The notes under the pieces: model-generated | The model's database searches: none | What the model saw: only the letters and a program-made list of their open reading frames with translations | Told to the model about the DNA's origin: nothing | Position numbers and translations under genes: made by a program | In this document: one piece after another, positions 8,125 through 17,692 of the stretch | Layout of the letters: the number at the start of each line of letters is the position of its first letter | How positions within the stretch are numbered: the first letter of the stretch is position 1 | Origin: Raffaelea ambrosiae | Taxonomy: Eukaryota > Ascomycota > Sordariomycetes > Ophiostomatales > Ophiostomataceae | Length of the DNA: 64,000 bases | NCBI GenBank assembly: GCA_002778195.1 | Contig: PCDI01000005.1 | Span: forward strand, 2,915,093 to 2,979,092 | Direction of reading: 5' to 3'

Positions 8125-10767
8125 TCAGAAACGTCCTTGCCCTCGCAGCCGCTCTCCTGCCGCTAAGTTGCTGGCTTGCACGCAGCCGCACTGGCGCATG
8201 CCAGGGTTGCAAGTGCACTCCAGGACCATCGGGACGTCGCGTTGCCCGCTCAAGTCCCAGAATGGCTCCAAGTCGCTGCCGAATTGGACAATGTGCTGCC
8301 GCAGGTTGGTGAGGCTGCCCCACTGCATCATCAGATTCCCTGGCACATCCTTATGCTTGAATCTGTCCAGGACCTCCTCCGACACCTCGAAGACGTTGTG
8401 GATGTTGACCCACGATGCCCTTGGCTGCGTCATCCGCTTGCCGCTCTCGAGACGGAGCGCCGGCCGAGATGGATCTGGCGACTCGCTGCCCTCGAAGTTG
8501 CGGAAAGCGAGTTGGCGAGAGCTGGAGCTGGAGCCATTGCCCATATCGCCCTTCCACGGTGCCAGGAAGTTGTTCTCTGGCCGAGCCTTGTAGCCCGAGA
8601 TGTTTGCCACAACGTACCGGGCCACTGGCTGCAAATGGTGTCCGTTCACGCACGTGTAGAACGACAGCTTGCGCAGGATGACGGCCGGATGGCTCAAAAC
8701 GGACTGCCGCAGAGGCTTCTGTAGCTTCGCCGGATCCAGGAACATTCTGCGCGAAGGGGTATTGAAAGCCGCAAAGGCTTTCAGAAACACAATCTGTCCC
8801 TCGCTGAATTGGTGCCAAATGGGTTGCAAGTCAGGCCCCGGCGCATGCGCTGAATAGATGGGTTGGGGTGGCGGCGGGTCGTAATAATAAGGCGGTCCGT
8901 AGATGAAAAGCGGCGCGTGTCGAGCAGGCTGTAGGACGTAAGAAGAAGGAGCCGCATGCTGGAAATACGGCTGGCCGAATTGCTGAGGGTGCGGCGGGAA
9001 GTGTTGACCATATTGCCCAGCAAGCTGCGGGGCCAGCTGGTGGACAGGCTGCGAGAAAGTTGGCTGGGCAGGCCCCTCCGTCTCCTCGATCTTCTGGATG
9101 CTCTCCTCCTCAGCTGGCGGCTGGGTGCTCTCCTCGGCTGGCGTCTGGGTGCTGTCCTCCTCAGCTGGCTGCTGAAGACTCTCCTCCTCGGCTGGCGGCT
9201 GGGTGCTCTCCTCAGCAATTTCCTGGGCAGTCTCAGGAGACTGCCTGGCGATCTCGTCGGTCCCATCCACAACAGGATCTGTAGCCGCTTCCTCAACAGG
9301 AAGCTGGATGCTCTCCTCGGCGGGCTCTTGGGCAGCCTCGGCAGCCTGCCTAGCTTCATGATCTTCGACCTCATCGGCCCAATTTCCGACAAGTGGTATG
9401 CCGCGAAGGTCGANNNNNNNNNNNNNNNNNNNNNNNNNNNNNNNNNNNNNNNNNNNNNNNNNNNNNNNNNNNNNNNNNNNNNNNNNNNNNNNNNNNNNNN
9501 NNNNNNNNNNNNNNNNNNNNNNNNNNNNNNNNNNNNNNNNNNNNNNNNNNNNNNNNNNNNNNNNNNNNNNNNNNNNNNNNNNNNNNNNNNNNNNNNNNNN
9601 NNNNNNNNNNNNNNNNNNNNNNNNNNNNNNNNNNNNNNNNNNNNNNNNNNNNNNNNNNNNNNNNNNNNNNNNNNNNNNNNNNNNNNNNNNNNNNNNNNNN
9701 NNNNNNNNNNNNNNNNNNNNNNNNNNNNNNNNNNNNNNNNNNNNNNNNTCGACCTCATCGGCCCAATTTCCGACAAGTGGTATGCCGCGAAGGTCGACAG
9801 GCTCCTGGGCAACCTCAGCAGGCTCCTGGGAAACCTCCTGTGTGGCTTCTTTAGCCGAACAGGCGTCGTCAACTTTGATGTAGGTAATGAAGAATACCTG
9901 GAGTTGAGCATTTAGTTCAGCACACTCCCTGTTCAGGCGGGCCTGCTCTTCAGGGCCAGACTCGGCAGGCTTGGCCACGAGCTGATGAGGCACAGCGACA
10001 CGGCCACCATAAGTGAGATCGCGTTTGGCGGCAGCCTCGGCGGGCTCGGCGACGGACTGGGCAGCCTCAGTGGCTGGCTTAGATGGCACGACCACTGAAG
10101 GAGGGGTGCCAGTCGTGTTAGAGGGCCCGATGGCGTTTCCAGGCTGGGCAGCTTTGCCGGAAAGCTTGGCGGGCTTAGCAGGGGCCCGAAGAACTGCAGC
10201 GTAGCTGCGTGCCGCAGAGGCTGTAGGGGAAGCCACAGCGGCTGCAGGGGAAGCCACAGCGGCTGCAGGGGAAGCCACAGCGGCTGCAGGGGCAGCCATG
10301 GCGGCCGTAGCCGACGCGGTGCTGCTAGTGGTCGTAGTCGACGTGGTGTTGCTAGTGGACGTAGTCGGCGTGGTGCTGCTAGTGTTGCCAGCACTAGACG
10401 GGCCAGCATTGGCGTCCGTCTTGGTGGCCTCTGGCGAGCCAGCCTTGTTAGAGGGCTCAATGGCGTTCCCAGGCTGGGCAGCTTTGCCGGAAAGCTTGGC
10501 GGGCTTAGCAGGGGCCCGAAGAACTGCAGCGTAGCTGCGTGCCGCAGAGGCTGTAGGGGAAGCCACAGCGGCTGCAGGGGAAGCCACAGCGGCTGTAGGG
10601 GCAGCCATGGCGGCCGTAGTCGACGCGGTGCTGCTAGCGGTCGTAGTCGACGTGGTGCTGTTAGTGGCGGCAGCACTGGACGGGCCAGCCTTGGCGTCCG
10701 TCTTGGTGTCCTGGCGGCTCTTGCCTTTCTTCATATCTGCGATACGCTTGTTTCCGAAACCGGTCAT
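8125..10767 (-). CDS. repeat-rich protein of unknown function, interrupted by an assembly gap
   Basis: One open frame of about 880 codons including 335 undetermined bases (9414-9748). I do not recognise the family. The N-terminal 250 residues are low-complexity Ala/Thr/Ser/Pro with a duplicated block containing ARSYAAVLRAPAKPAKLSGK. The middle is acidic and repetitive (variants of AEESTQPP), followed by a Gln/Pro/Tyr-rich stretch. The last roughly 200 residues are more complex: FLKAFAAFNTPSRRMFLDP, then NGHHLQPVARYVVANISGYK and a Cys-containing end (ECTCNPGMRQCGCVQ), which suggests a folded C-terminal domain. A possible unrecognised intron lies near 9830-9910, where the frame translates a run unlike its surroundings. 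The true length is unknown because of the gap. Confidence 0.6.
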   Translation of the reverse strand: MTGFGNKRIADMKKGKSRQDTKTDAKAGPSSAAATNSTTSTTTASSTASTTAAMAAPTAAVASPAAAVASPTASAARSYAAVLRAPAKPAKLSGKAAQPGNAIEPSNKAGSPEATKTDANAGPSSAGNTSSTTPTTSTSNTTSTTTTSSTASATAAMAAPAAAVASPAAAVASPAAAVASPTASAARSYAAVLRAPAKPAKLSGKAAQPGNAIGPSNTTGTPPSVVVPSKPATEAAQSVAEPAEAAAKRDLTYGGRVAVPHQLVAKPAESGPEEQARLNRECAELNAQLQVFFITYIKVDDACSAKEATQEVSQEPAEVAQEPVDLRGIPLVGNWADEVXXXXXXXXXXXXXXXXXXXXXXXXXXXXXXXXXXXXXXXXXXXXXXXXXXXXXXXXXXXXXXXXXXXXXXXXXXXXXXXXXXXXXXXXXXXXXXXXXXXXXXXXXXXXXXXXXDLRGIPLVGNWADEVEDHEARQAAEAAQEPAEESIQLPVEEAATDPVVDGTDEIARQSPETAQEIAEESTQPPAEEESLQQPAEEDSTQTPAEESTQPPAEEESIQKIEETEGPAQPTFSQPVHQLAPQLAGQYGQHFPPHPQQFGQPYFQHAAPSSYVLQPARHAPLFIYGPPYYYDPPPPQPIYSAHAPGPDLQPIWHQFSEGQIVFLKAFAAFNTPSRRMFLDPAKLQKPLRQSVLSHPAVILRKLSFYTCVNGHHLQPVARYVVANISGYKARPENNFLAPWKGDMGNGSSSSSRQLAFRNFEGSESPDPSRPALRLESGKRMTQPRASWVNIHNVFEVSEEVLDRFKHKDVPGNLMMQWGSLTNLRQHIVQFGSDLEPFWDLSGQRDVPMVLECTCNPGMRQCGCVQASNLAAGERLRGQGRF
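9414..9748. other. assembly gap (335 N)
   Basis: Undetermined bases inside the repeat-rich gene. The 49 bases before the gap (9365-9413) and the 49 bases after it (9749-9797) are identical. The distance between the two copies is 384 bases, a multiple of three, so the frame is kept whether or not the gap is real. Confidence 0.97.
10117..10730. repeat. 330-bp tandem duplication with an internal 21-bp minisatellite
   Basis: A block beginning at 10117 recurs at 10447, an offset of 330 bases or 110 codons, with a few substitutions and an internal length difference in the later part. Inside each copy is a 21-bp minisatellite (unit like ggctgcaggggaagccacagc): about four units at 10219-10299 and about three at 10549-10607. 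All changes keep the reading frame of the minus-strand gene, so the repeat is translated as Ala/Pro/Val/Ser-rich sequence. Confidence 0.9.
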
Positions 10768-12381
10768 TGTGAAAATTGATTTCTGGTCGTATTCGGCCGT
10801 AAGTAGTTGTCAATGGTTGGTAGTGCGGTTGGTTGTTGAAAGTTTAGTTGCGTGAGAAACAGGAAGTAGCTTTCGATTTGACTCGTTCTGATCTTGCTTT
10901 TGGTTGGAGATGTAAAGGGAAAGAAGGAGAGAGGGAAAATCCCATCTGAGGGGACAGGAAGGACATACTTATAGGTGTCTGGACGACGCTAAATTAAAGT
11001 TCGTGCGTGACTCCGTGGGTGAGGCTCAAAATACAGTTCGCACAATTTTTTACGAAACGTCACAGACGACAAATTATTTCCCAACCAACATGGATAGCAG
11101 TTAGTCAGAACCTTCCCCGTGGTCCAAAAATTATATTCATGCCCAAATAATCACAGATCCATGGCTATCTTCTGTGTTCTACGTGATGCGATACTACAGA
11201 ACCGATGTCGAACATGGAGGTTGTGGAGCACGTGACATACACGCAAGGCTCTAGACAATACAGCTACAGAGCTCTGAATAAAAAGCAAACAGCACCAAAC
11301 AATCTCAGATATTGCTATATTCGTTTAAAAACTTCATTCAGAAACAAAAAAAAATAAAGACGTTCACAGAATTTGCAAAAAAAAAAAATTCCAAACGTCG
11401 CCAAAAAAAAAAAAAATTTTTGTTACTCGGCCGTATTCATCGGAGATGAACTCTATATGATATTAGGGCTTTCAGGGCAGAAATTTATTGTGATGCATGC
11501 GTCACATCCTTCTCACACCTACGTATGCCTTGACTGTGTCTTCGCTGTGCTCTTGACTTCTCAAATTTTGCGTTTGTGTTGAAAGCCTGGTAGGCAGGCG
11601 CTACCATGTCGATACAGCTGTTTATAGTCGGCATAGGAGGGGACAAGGGATACAAACACGTAAATCAGTGCATCTTCTCCTGCCACAGGCTATGAATATG
11701 CGCACACTCGAATGTCAACCCTTCCAGGCACTCAATCAATTTTTCTGTATTTGATCAAAGGCTACCCCACTGCTGGTATGACTTGCTCCTTCCGTACAGT
11801 CGGTGCCGCCTTCGAGCACTCGCAGGAGGGAGTAGCTCGCACATCCTCTCACTATCCTCTTCAACTCGGAGATGTTCCATTAGCCCGTCGGTAGATAAGG
11901 CGATTGCCATGTGTAGAGCGATTGCCATGTGGGTAATCGTTTGGTTACTGTTCGTGTTCTTGCCTTTGGTGTATTTTTTTTCTCGCCCAATTTTCATTGT
12001 TTTGCTTCTCTGCTCTTTCCGATTGCCATCCCGCCAGCTTCAAATACGACTGCAAGCCTTGTTGAGCAAAAGGCAGCAATGATCGGCCAATGGATCACCG
12101 AGTGCAGCCTTCCTCATGCGCCATGCCAAAACGCTTGCTGCTGGTCGGGACACCGGGCTGAATCCAAGCCCAGCATACAACTTGAGCCATTGCTGCCCCT
12201 TTGTAGAGTTCATGGTTGATTTTTCTATTTATATTTTTGTGTGACATCAGACTTGAGAATATATCTGGAGTATAACCAGCCACTCTGATTTTACCACTTT
12301 CTTCGTCTTTTTTTTTTCTCGTCTTTTGACCTCTTTCATCTCGTCGTTTCCTTTTTTGTGATCATTTCAATCGCGCATACC
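10768..12381. other. intergenic, 5' flank of the repeat-rich gene
   Basis: About 1.6 kb with no supported gene. The part next to 10767 must contain the promoter and leader of the repeat-rich gene. Around 11340-11420 there are several A runs. Nothing else recognisable. Confidence 0.5.
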
Positions 12382-13368
12382 ATGAGCCTCGTTGGGTTTG
12401 TACAGGAGCCCGACAGCAACCGTGCCACCGCATCGCTCTGGGCTTGCGTTACAACGGTCTGCATGACTGTGCGGACCACCCTGCACATATCGTCTAGTTC
12501 GTCGCATCTGCTACGCCGCACCCTGTACGCACTCGGCACTCTAGGCGCTTTCTCGAGTGCATGGCCGCCTTAGACATCAAAGACCTTCTCGAGACACGCA
12601 CGACAGTGCTGGGGGGGGGTCTCACTTGCAAACAAGGCTTCCTGCTCGTGAGGGAAAGGGTAGGCATGCCCAACATGCCCACTATAAGGGAGGAGAAAGC
12701 CAAGGACAGAATGGTCTCGTAGCTGGTCGAGCACCTCGCTCGAGCTGGGCGCACGCACTGCGATGTGTTCCCGTCCGACGACTGGATCAACAAACCCAGC
12801 AAGAGCAGCCGGCTTGTCAAGCTCATTGCGCTCTCGCAAGCGTCCTCTTTTGCTCGCCGCGCAGTTGCTGGCGCGTCTGGTAACGCACAGCCAGATTGCG
12901 CTCATTGAGGTCATGCCATGGCCGTGGCGTATGCGCTCTGCGCCCTCGCCACGACCCCGGGCTGGTGTCGCTGTCCACAGAATGTCGAGATTTTTTTCTT
13001 CCCCATGATGGCGGCACATGGTGGCACCGAGGACGACGACAGCGCTGACGCTGACTGCGACGATGCGAGCCGCCAGCCGAGCCGTTACCCGCATCCATAT
13101 TTGGAAACTGAAAAACAGCGAATACAAAGAAAACTACGATATCTGCGACGTTGTGGGCGCCGTCTCTCTTGGCGTAGCCCTTCTTCTCTCTGCTGCGCTG
13201 TACTTCGCACCGGAGAGATACACGTTCCCCAGGAACCTGGTCTACGCCGCGGGCCTTGGTGATGGGACTCATACAGCGACAGGGTCGATCCGCACACGAC
13301 GGCGCCGATCTCTGGGCGAGCTGGCAGGCTGGACAGAGGTCATTCCGCTGGTCACAGCAGGCAACTAA
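12382..13368 (+). pseudogene. decayed fungal multi-pass membrane protein gene
   Basis: Fragments in different plus-strand frames line up, in order, with a large fungal family of multi-pass membrane proteins that has no known function. First, GFVQEPDSNRATASLW leading into CVTTVCMTVRTTLH (12382 onward, frame 1) matches the family's N-terminal pattern. Next comes a segment from 12561 in another frame with a TAG stop near 12720, then DWINKPSKSSRLVKLIALSQ near 12780. Then LLARLVTHSQIALIEV after a frame change, and after another change MAVAYALCALATT and CRCPQNVEI (12918-12995). Finally a hydrophobic stretch (VVGAVSLGVALLL) near 13160. Several frameshifts and an in-frame stop mean no intact product. 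Family assignment is from memory of its motifs. Confidence 0.5.
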
Positions 13369-14715
13369 GCAGGCATCTATGTGCTGTGTCGGCTTGGTGT
13401 CATTGGCCTGACATGGACGAGCCTGCAGCAAGCATCTACGCAGTATGAGACGATAATTTGGACCTCGTACCGGTTGCCTGTTGGAGGCTGAACAGACGGC
13501 CAGACAGGATTGCAATGTCATGGATGCTTCGCTATCCGAAATTTTCGGCTTGGCGGAATACAAGTTCTTGGCCGGTTTGACATAGTAGCTACTGTCTCGT
13601 CAATTGTCTTCTTGTTATTGGTTGTCAACTGTTGCCTCATAGTGCCACTGAAAGAAATACACCAAGAAAAGCACGAAAAGTACGTAAAGATACACAACAT
13701 ACCCTCTTTTGCTCCAATTTCCAGTATCTATAGTAAACAATTGTAGGGGGTTGACAGCAAGTTCTTGTTTGTGTTATTGCGTATTGCGAGCACATTTCGA
13801 GACTTGGTGACACAGTTCAATAATGCCAAGGCTGGAACACAATTTCCGTGCGTCTTTTTACTTGCTTCATCTAACATAAAAATAAAATTGATCGTCACGT
13901 TCGGGTTCAAATCTTCTCGAACTGCCAGTTTCTCTTCTATCGGGATTTATGCCTCTTCTGACTCACAGTCTTCCGACTCACAGTCTTCTGTCACAGTTCT
14001 TCTCTGCCGAACCTTAGTCGCAGGGATAGTTTCCTCGCTCGTATGACGCGGTGTGAAAGTTGGGTACGAATACAGCACAGCCAAGAACGCACAACAACCT
14101 GCCTGCTTACACACAAGGTATGCATCATTCGTCTTACGTACACAGCTTGCAGCTCTGGCTGTGCTTGCGTGCACATGTCTGTGTAAGCATGAGACAAAGT
14201 GCCTCCTGCCTGGCTGGAAAAAAAAAAAAAAAATGGCAAACATCCAGAAAAGTCATCGCGGCTGGGCAATTTCGATTTTCATCTGCGTTTGTGAGCCTTC
14301 TGCCAAGTTGGGATTTGGGAGCCATGGCAGCACCCCGCACAGCTGACTCACTGGCCGTGTAGCCACCGCAGTGCATATCTGCTGTGGCCGCGTCTGGCTG
14401 CATCGCCGTGCTGACCCCCAAGAGCACTGCAGGGTCTTCGGCGAGACGGCGTAGCTAGTCCCAGTCAGCCTTACAGGGCCAAGCTGGCAATGCTTGTCAG
14501 ACAGAATGGCACGGAATTGTCTAGACTTGGTTATATCCTGTAGTGATCGTGTGCCAGGATGCACACAGCTGGCCGGGCAGAGATGTGTATAAAGTGCCGC
14601 AATGCGCCCGGCCTTTCCTCGTGGGCGTCCTGTCTACAGAGTCCAAAGTAGCAACGCAGAGCCCAATTCAAAATACAAAAAAAAAAAAAAAAAAAACCCT
14701 TCCTTTCCGACGCTC
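13369..14715. other. intergenic, 5' flank of the ABC transporter gene
   Basis: About 1.35 kb without a supported gene. A short direct repeat (gactcacagtcttc) occurs twice around 13959-13990. An A run at 14219-14233 and another at 14678-14696 precede the transporter start. The second A run is translated as poly-Lys if the frame is extended upstream of 14716, which argues that it is leader sequence. Confidence 0.5.
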
Positions 14716-17430
14716 ATGATTCCCCTTGCAAGCGCCCTTTGGGGCCTACACGCCGCCTGTGCTGCTGTGGTTGTCCTCGTTGCCGCAGGCTGCCTGGCCG
14801 TTGGTTGCCGTCGACCCCGGCCGCAGAAGAGACAGACCGCCGCGACCAGACGGCAACGACGGCGAGAAACCATCGCCATTGGCGGTCTCGTGCTCGCCTA
14901 CCTCGCTGAAGGCGCAGCCACGTGGACCCAGCCGGGCTCGATCGCTTCGTCGCCGGCCCACTGTGCGCACCTCGTCTGCGTTGCGCTATGCTGGGCCGAG
15001 ACGGGCGTTCGGGTCCATCGCGCAGCAGGCGAGGCCGGCGTCCTTTCGCTGGCGGCCCTGCTCTTTGAAGCGCCGCTCATGGCGCTGTCGCCCTTTGGCG
15101 AATTTCATTCGTCTGTCCGGCTCGTGCTGGGCTTTGTCTTTCAGACACTGCGACTCGTGGCCTTTGCTGGTTTCTTGGCCGCCACAGCCTGGCGCTGGCA
15201 CCATGCGCGACAGAGCAGCTCTCGCGAGCGCGTCGGCGGCGATGACGATGAAGCGCGACCGTTTTTGCGCGCCAGCGGACCGGCCCGTTCTGTCGTGGCC
15301 GGGCGCTTGTCCTACGGGGCGGTGCCGTCTTCCGAGAGCGACGGTGAAGACGAACGCCACCCGTTCGGCCCAGACGCAGACTCGGACGCAGACTTGGACT
15401 CGGACGAAGACGACGAAGACCGGGCCCGCCTCAAGCGCGTCCGCCAAAAGCGCCTCGAGGAAACCGGCGGCTGGTGGGGGTACCTCCAGGACTTTTCCAT
15501 CTTCTTGCCCTTTCTGTTTCCCCGGCGGGACCGCCGGGTGCAGCTCTGCCTGCTCGTCAGCGTGCTGTGCCTCGCGGCCCGCCGCGCCTTCAACATCCTC
15601 CTCCCCCGGCAGCTCGGCATCGTCGCCGACCACGTGCTCGGGGGCGAGCCGCCGTACGGCGCCATGGCCGTCTGGCTGCTGCTGAGCCTGCTGAGCAGCG
15701 ACTCGGGGCTGGGCCTGGTCGAGTCGCTGGCCCAGATCCCCGTCCGGCAGTTCTCGTACCGCCAGATGACCAATGCCGCCTTCGGCCACGTCATGGCCCT
15801 CTCCATGGACTTCCATGCCGACCGCGACGCCGCCGAGGTCATGAAGGCCATCGAGCAGGGCGAGGCCCTGGCCAACGTGCTCGAGGGCATCGTGGTCGAC
15901 ATCGCGCCCACCGCCGTCGACCTGGTGCTGGCCGTCGGGCTGCTGTACCACAAGTTCAACGCCTGGGCGTCCCTGGTCATGCTCGTGGCCGCCGGGGCCT
16001 TTCTCGGCCTCGAGATTCTGACCTCGCGCTGGAACATTGGCAACCGCCGCCGCGCCACCAAAGCCCAGCGCGAAGAGACCCGCGTCATGCACCAGGCCGT
16101 GCAGGGCTGGCAGACGGTCGCCTGCTTCGACATGTTTGCGCGCGAGCGCCAGCGCTTCGGCGCCGCCGTCGAGCACCAGCTGGCCGCCTCGCGCGCCTGG
16201 TCGGTCCGCAGCGCCTACCTGGAGGGCCTGCTCGAGCTGGTCGTGCCCACGACGCTGTTCCTGGTGGCCTGCCTGGCCATGCACGAGATCGCGCAGGGCC
16301 GCGCCACGGGCGGCGACTTTGTGTTCTTGCTGCAGTACTGGGAGAACCTCATCTGGCCGCTCAAGTTCTTGTCGTCCAACTACCGCTGGATGCTCGCCGA
16401 GCTCGTCGGCGCCGAGCGCCTGATGGAGCTGTTCCACACAAAGCCGAGCGTGGCCGACAAGCCGGGCGCCATCGACATCACGCGACAGGTCGCGGGCGGC
16501 AAAGTGTGCGGACGGGTCGAGTTCCGAGACGTGACCTTTGCCTACGACGCATCGCCCCCGTCTCCTCCTACAGACGCTGCAGGAGCAGCTTCTGCGGCAC
16601 CTACACCCACGCCGTCGACACCGAAAATGACCCTCCGCGGTGTCAACCTGACAGCCCAGCCCGGCCAGACAGTCGCGCTCGTCGGCGCCACCGGGGCCGG
16701 CAAGTCGTCCATCACCAAGCTGCTGCTGCGCTTCTACGATGTCACGTCTGGCCGCATCACCATCGACGGCCACGACGTGCGCGACGTCACGCTCAGCTCG
16801 CTGCGCACCGTCCTGGGGGTGGTGCCGCAGGACCCGGTGCTGTTCAACGCGTCCGTGCGCGACAACGTGCGGTATGCGCGCCCCGGGGCCACGGACGCCG
16901 AGGTCGAGGCAGCCTGCCAGGCGGCAGCCATCCACGACGACATTGTGACCCGCTTTGCGCGCGGGTACGACACCAAGGTGGGCGAGCAAGGCGTGAAGCT
17001 GTCGGGCGGCGAGGTGCAGCGCCTGGCCATTGCGCGGGTGTTCCTGAAGGACCCGCCGATCCTGCTCCTGGACGAGGCGACCAGCGCGGTCGACACGCAC
17101 ACCGAGTGGACGATCCAGCAGACCCTCGAGGGCCGTCTGATGAAGGGCCGCACAACATTCGTCATTGCCCACCGGCTGTCGAGTGTCGTGCGCGCGGACC
17201 AGATTCTGGTCCTCGAGGACGGGCAGATTGTCGAGAGCGGCACGCACGAAGAGCTCCTGGACCGCAGCGGCCGATATGCGAACCTGTGGGCCAAGCAGAT
17301 GGCCAAGAGGTCGAAGAAGACCGAGGATGAGGGCGAGGACGAGGACAGCGAGGATCACCCAGGGCAGCCGACGCCGCCGAGCGGCAGTAGTACGGCGGCT
17401 GGCACTCCATTGTTGGAGGAGGGTCTCTAA
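14716..17430 (+). CDS. ABC half-transporter, heavy-metal-tolerance (HMT1/ABCB6) type
   Basis: One exon, 904 residues. Members of this family are ATP-driven exporters; the fission yeast relative sits in the vacuole membrane and confers cadmium tolerance. Visible layout: several N-terminal hydrophobic segments beyond the usual six, a strongly acidic linker at about residues 221-240, the six-helix ABC membrane domain, and one nucleotide-binding domain. In the latter are Walker A GATGAGKSS (about residue 657), the signature LSGGEVQRLAIAR (about 762), Walker B ILLLDEATSAVD (about 782) and the H-loop IAHRLSS. As a half-transporter it must dimerise. I start at 14716 because the upstream in-frame ATG would translate a poly-A tract. 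The gene is markedly GC-rich. Which substrate it carries cannot be read from the sequence. Confidence 0.9.
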   Translation: MIPLASALWGLHAACAAVVVLVAAGCLAVGCRRPRPQKRQTAATRRQRRRETIAIGGLVLAYLAEGAATWTQPGSIASSPAHCAHLVCVALCWAETGVRVHRAAGEAGVLSLAALLFEAPLMALSPFGEFHSSVRLVLGFVFQTLRLVAFAGFLAATAWRWHHARQSSSRERVGGDDDEARPFLRASGPARSVVAGRLSYGAVPSSESDGEDERHPFGPDADSDADLDSDEDDEDRARLKRVRQKRLEETGGWWGYLQDFSIFLPFLFPRRDRRVQLCLLVSVLCLAARRAFNILLPRQLGIVADHVLGGEPPYGAMAVWLLLSLLSSDSGLGLVESLAQIPVRQFSYRQMTNAAFGHVMALSMDFHADRDAAEVMKAIEQGEALANVLEGIVVDIAPTAVDLVLAVGLLYHKFNAWASLVMLVAAGAFLGLEILTSRWNIGNRRRATKAQREETRVMHQAVQGWQTVACFDMFARERQRFGAAVEHQLAASRAWSVRSAYLEGLLELVVPTTLFLVACLAMHEIAQGRATGGDFVFLLQYWENLIWPLKFLSSNYRWMLAELVGAERLMELFHTKPSVADKPGAIDITRQVAGGKVCGRVEFRDVTFAYDASPPSPPTDAAGAASAAPTPTPSTPKMTLRGVNLTAQPGQTVALVGATGAGKSSITKLLLRFYDVTSGRITIDGHDVRDVTLSSLRTVLGVVPQDPVLFNASVRDNVRYARPGATDAEVEAACQAAAIHDDIVTRFARGYDTKVGEQGVKLSGGEVQRLAIARVFLKDPPILLLDEATSAVDTHTEWTIQQTLEGRLMKGRTTFVIAHRLSSVVRADQILVLEDGQIVESGTHEELLDRSGRYANLWAKQMAKRSKKTEDEGEDEDSEDHPGQPTPPSGSSTAAGTPLLEEGL

Positions 17431-17692
17431 ATTGGATCAGTGTGTTTAATATCGGACCGAAGGCATCGAGAGAACGTTTGCATCTTGGTAGGAATGGACG
17501 AGGCCAGTTTCTTGGCCCATACATATATTGCCCCCCAAAAGAACACTGAACAAAAAAAAAAAGAAAAAAAAAAAAAGCAAAGAAACAAGTTACCCATAAC
17601 AACGGCCAAAATTCAAGTATGTACACAGATACCCCTATATATAGAAAGAACCTTTCCTTCTGACCTTCATGACGTTGTGATATGTCTATTCT

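Noticed and set aside
12823..13563. 246-codon minus-strand frame
   Set aside because: Composition is random (many Arg, Ser, Cys) and the plus strand at the same place carries recognisable family blocks, so this is a shadow of the pseudogene.
13895..13935. Possible tRNA T-arm (gggttcaaatc)
   Set aside because: Flanking sequence does not fold into the rest of a cloverleaf.
14602..14715. Upstream start for the ABC transporter
   Set aside because: It would translate a poly-A tract as KKKKKK and add a segment unlike the family; the ATG at 14716 begins directly with a hydrophobic helix.
14986..17358. 790-codon open frame on the minus strand opposite the ABC transporter
   Set aside because: It mirrors a GC-rich coding sequence; the plus strand carries intact ABC motifs, and the antisense translation has no known domain.
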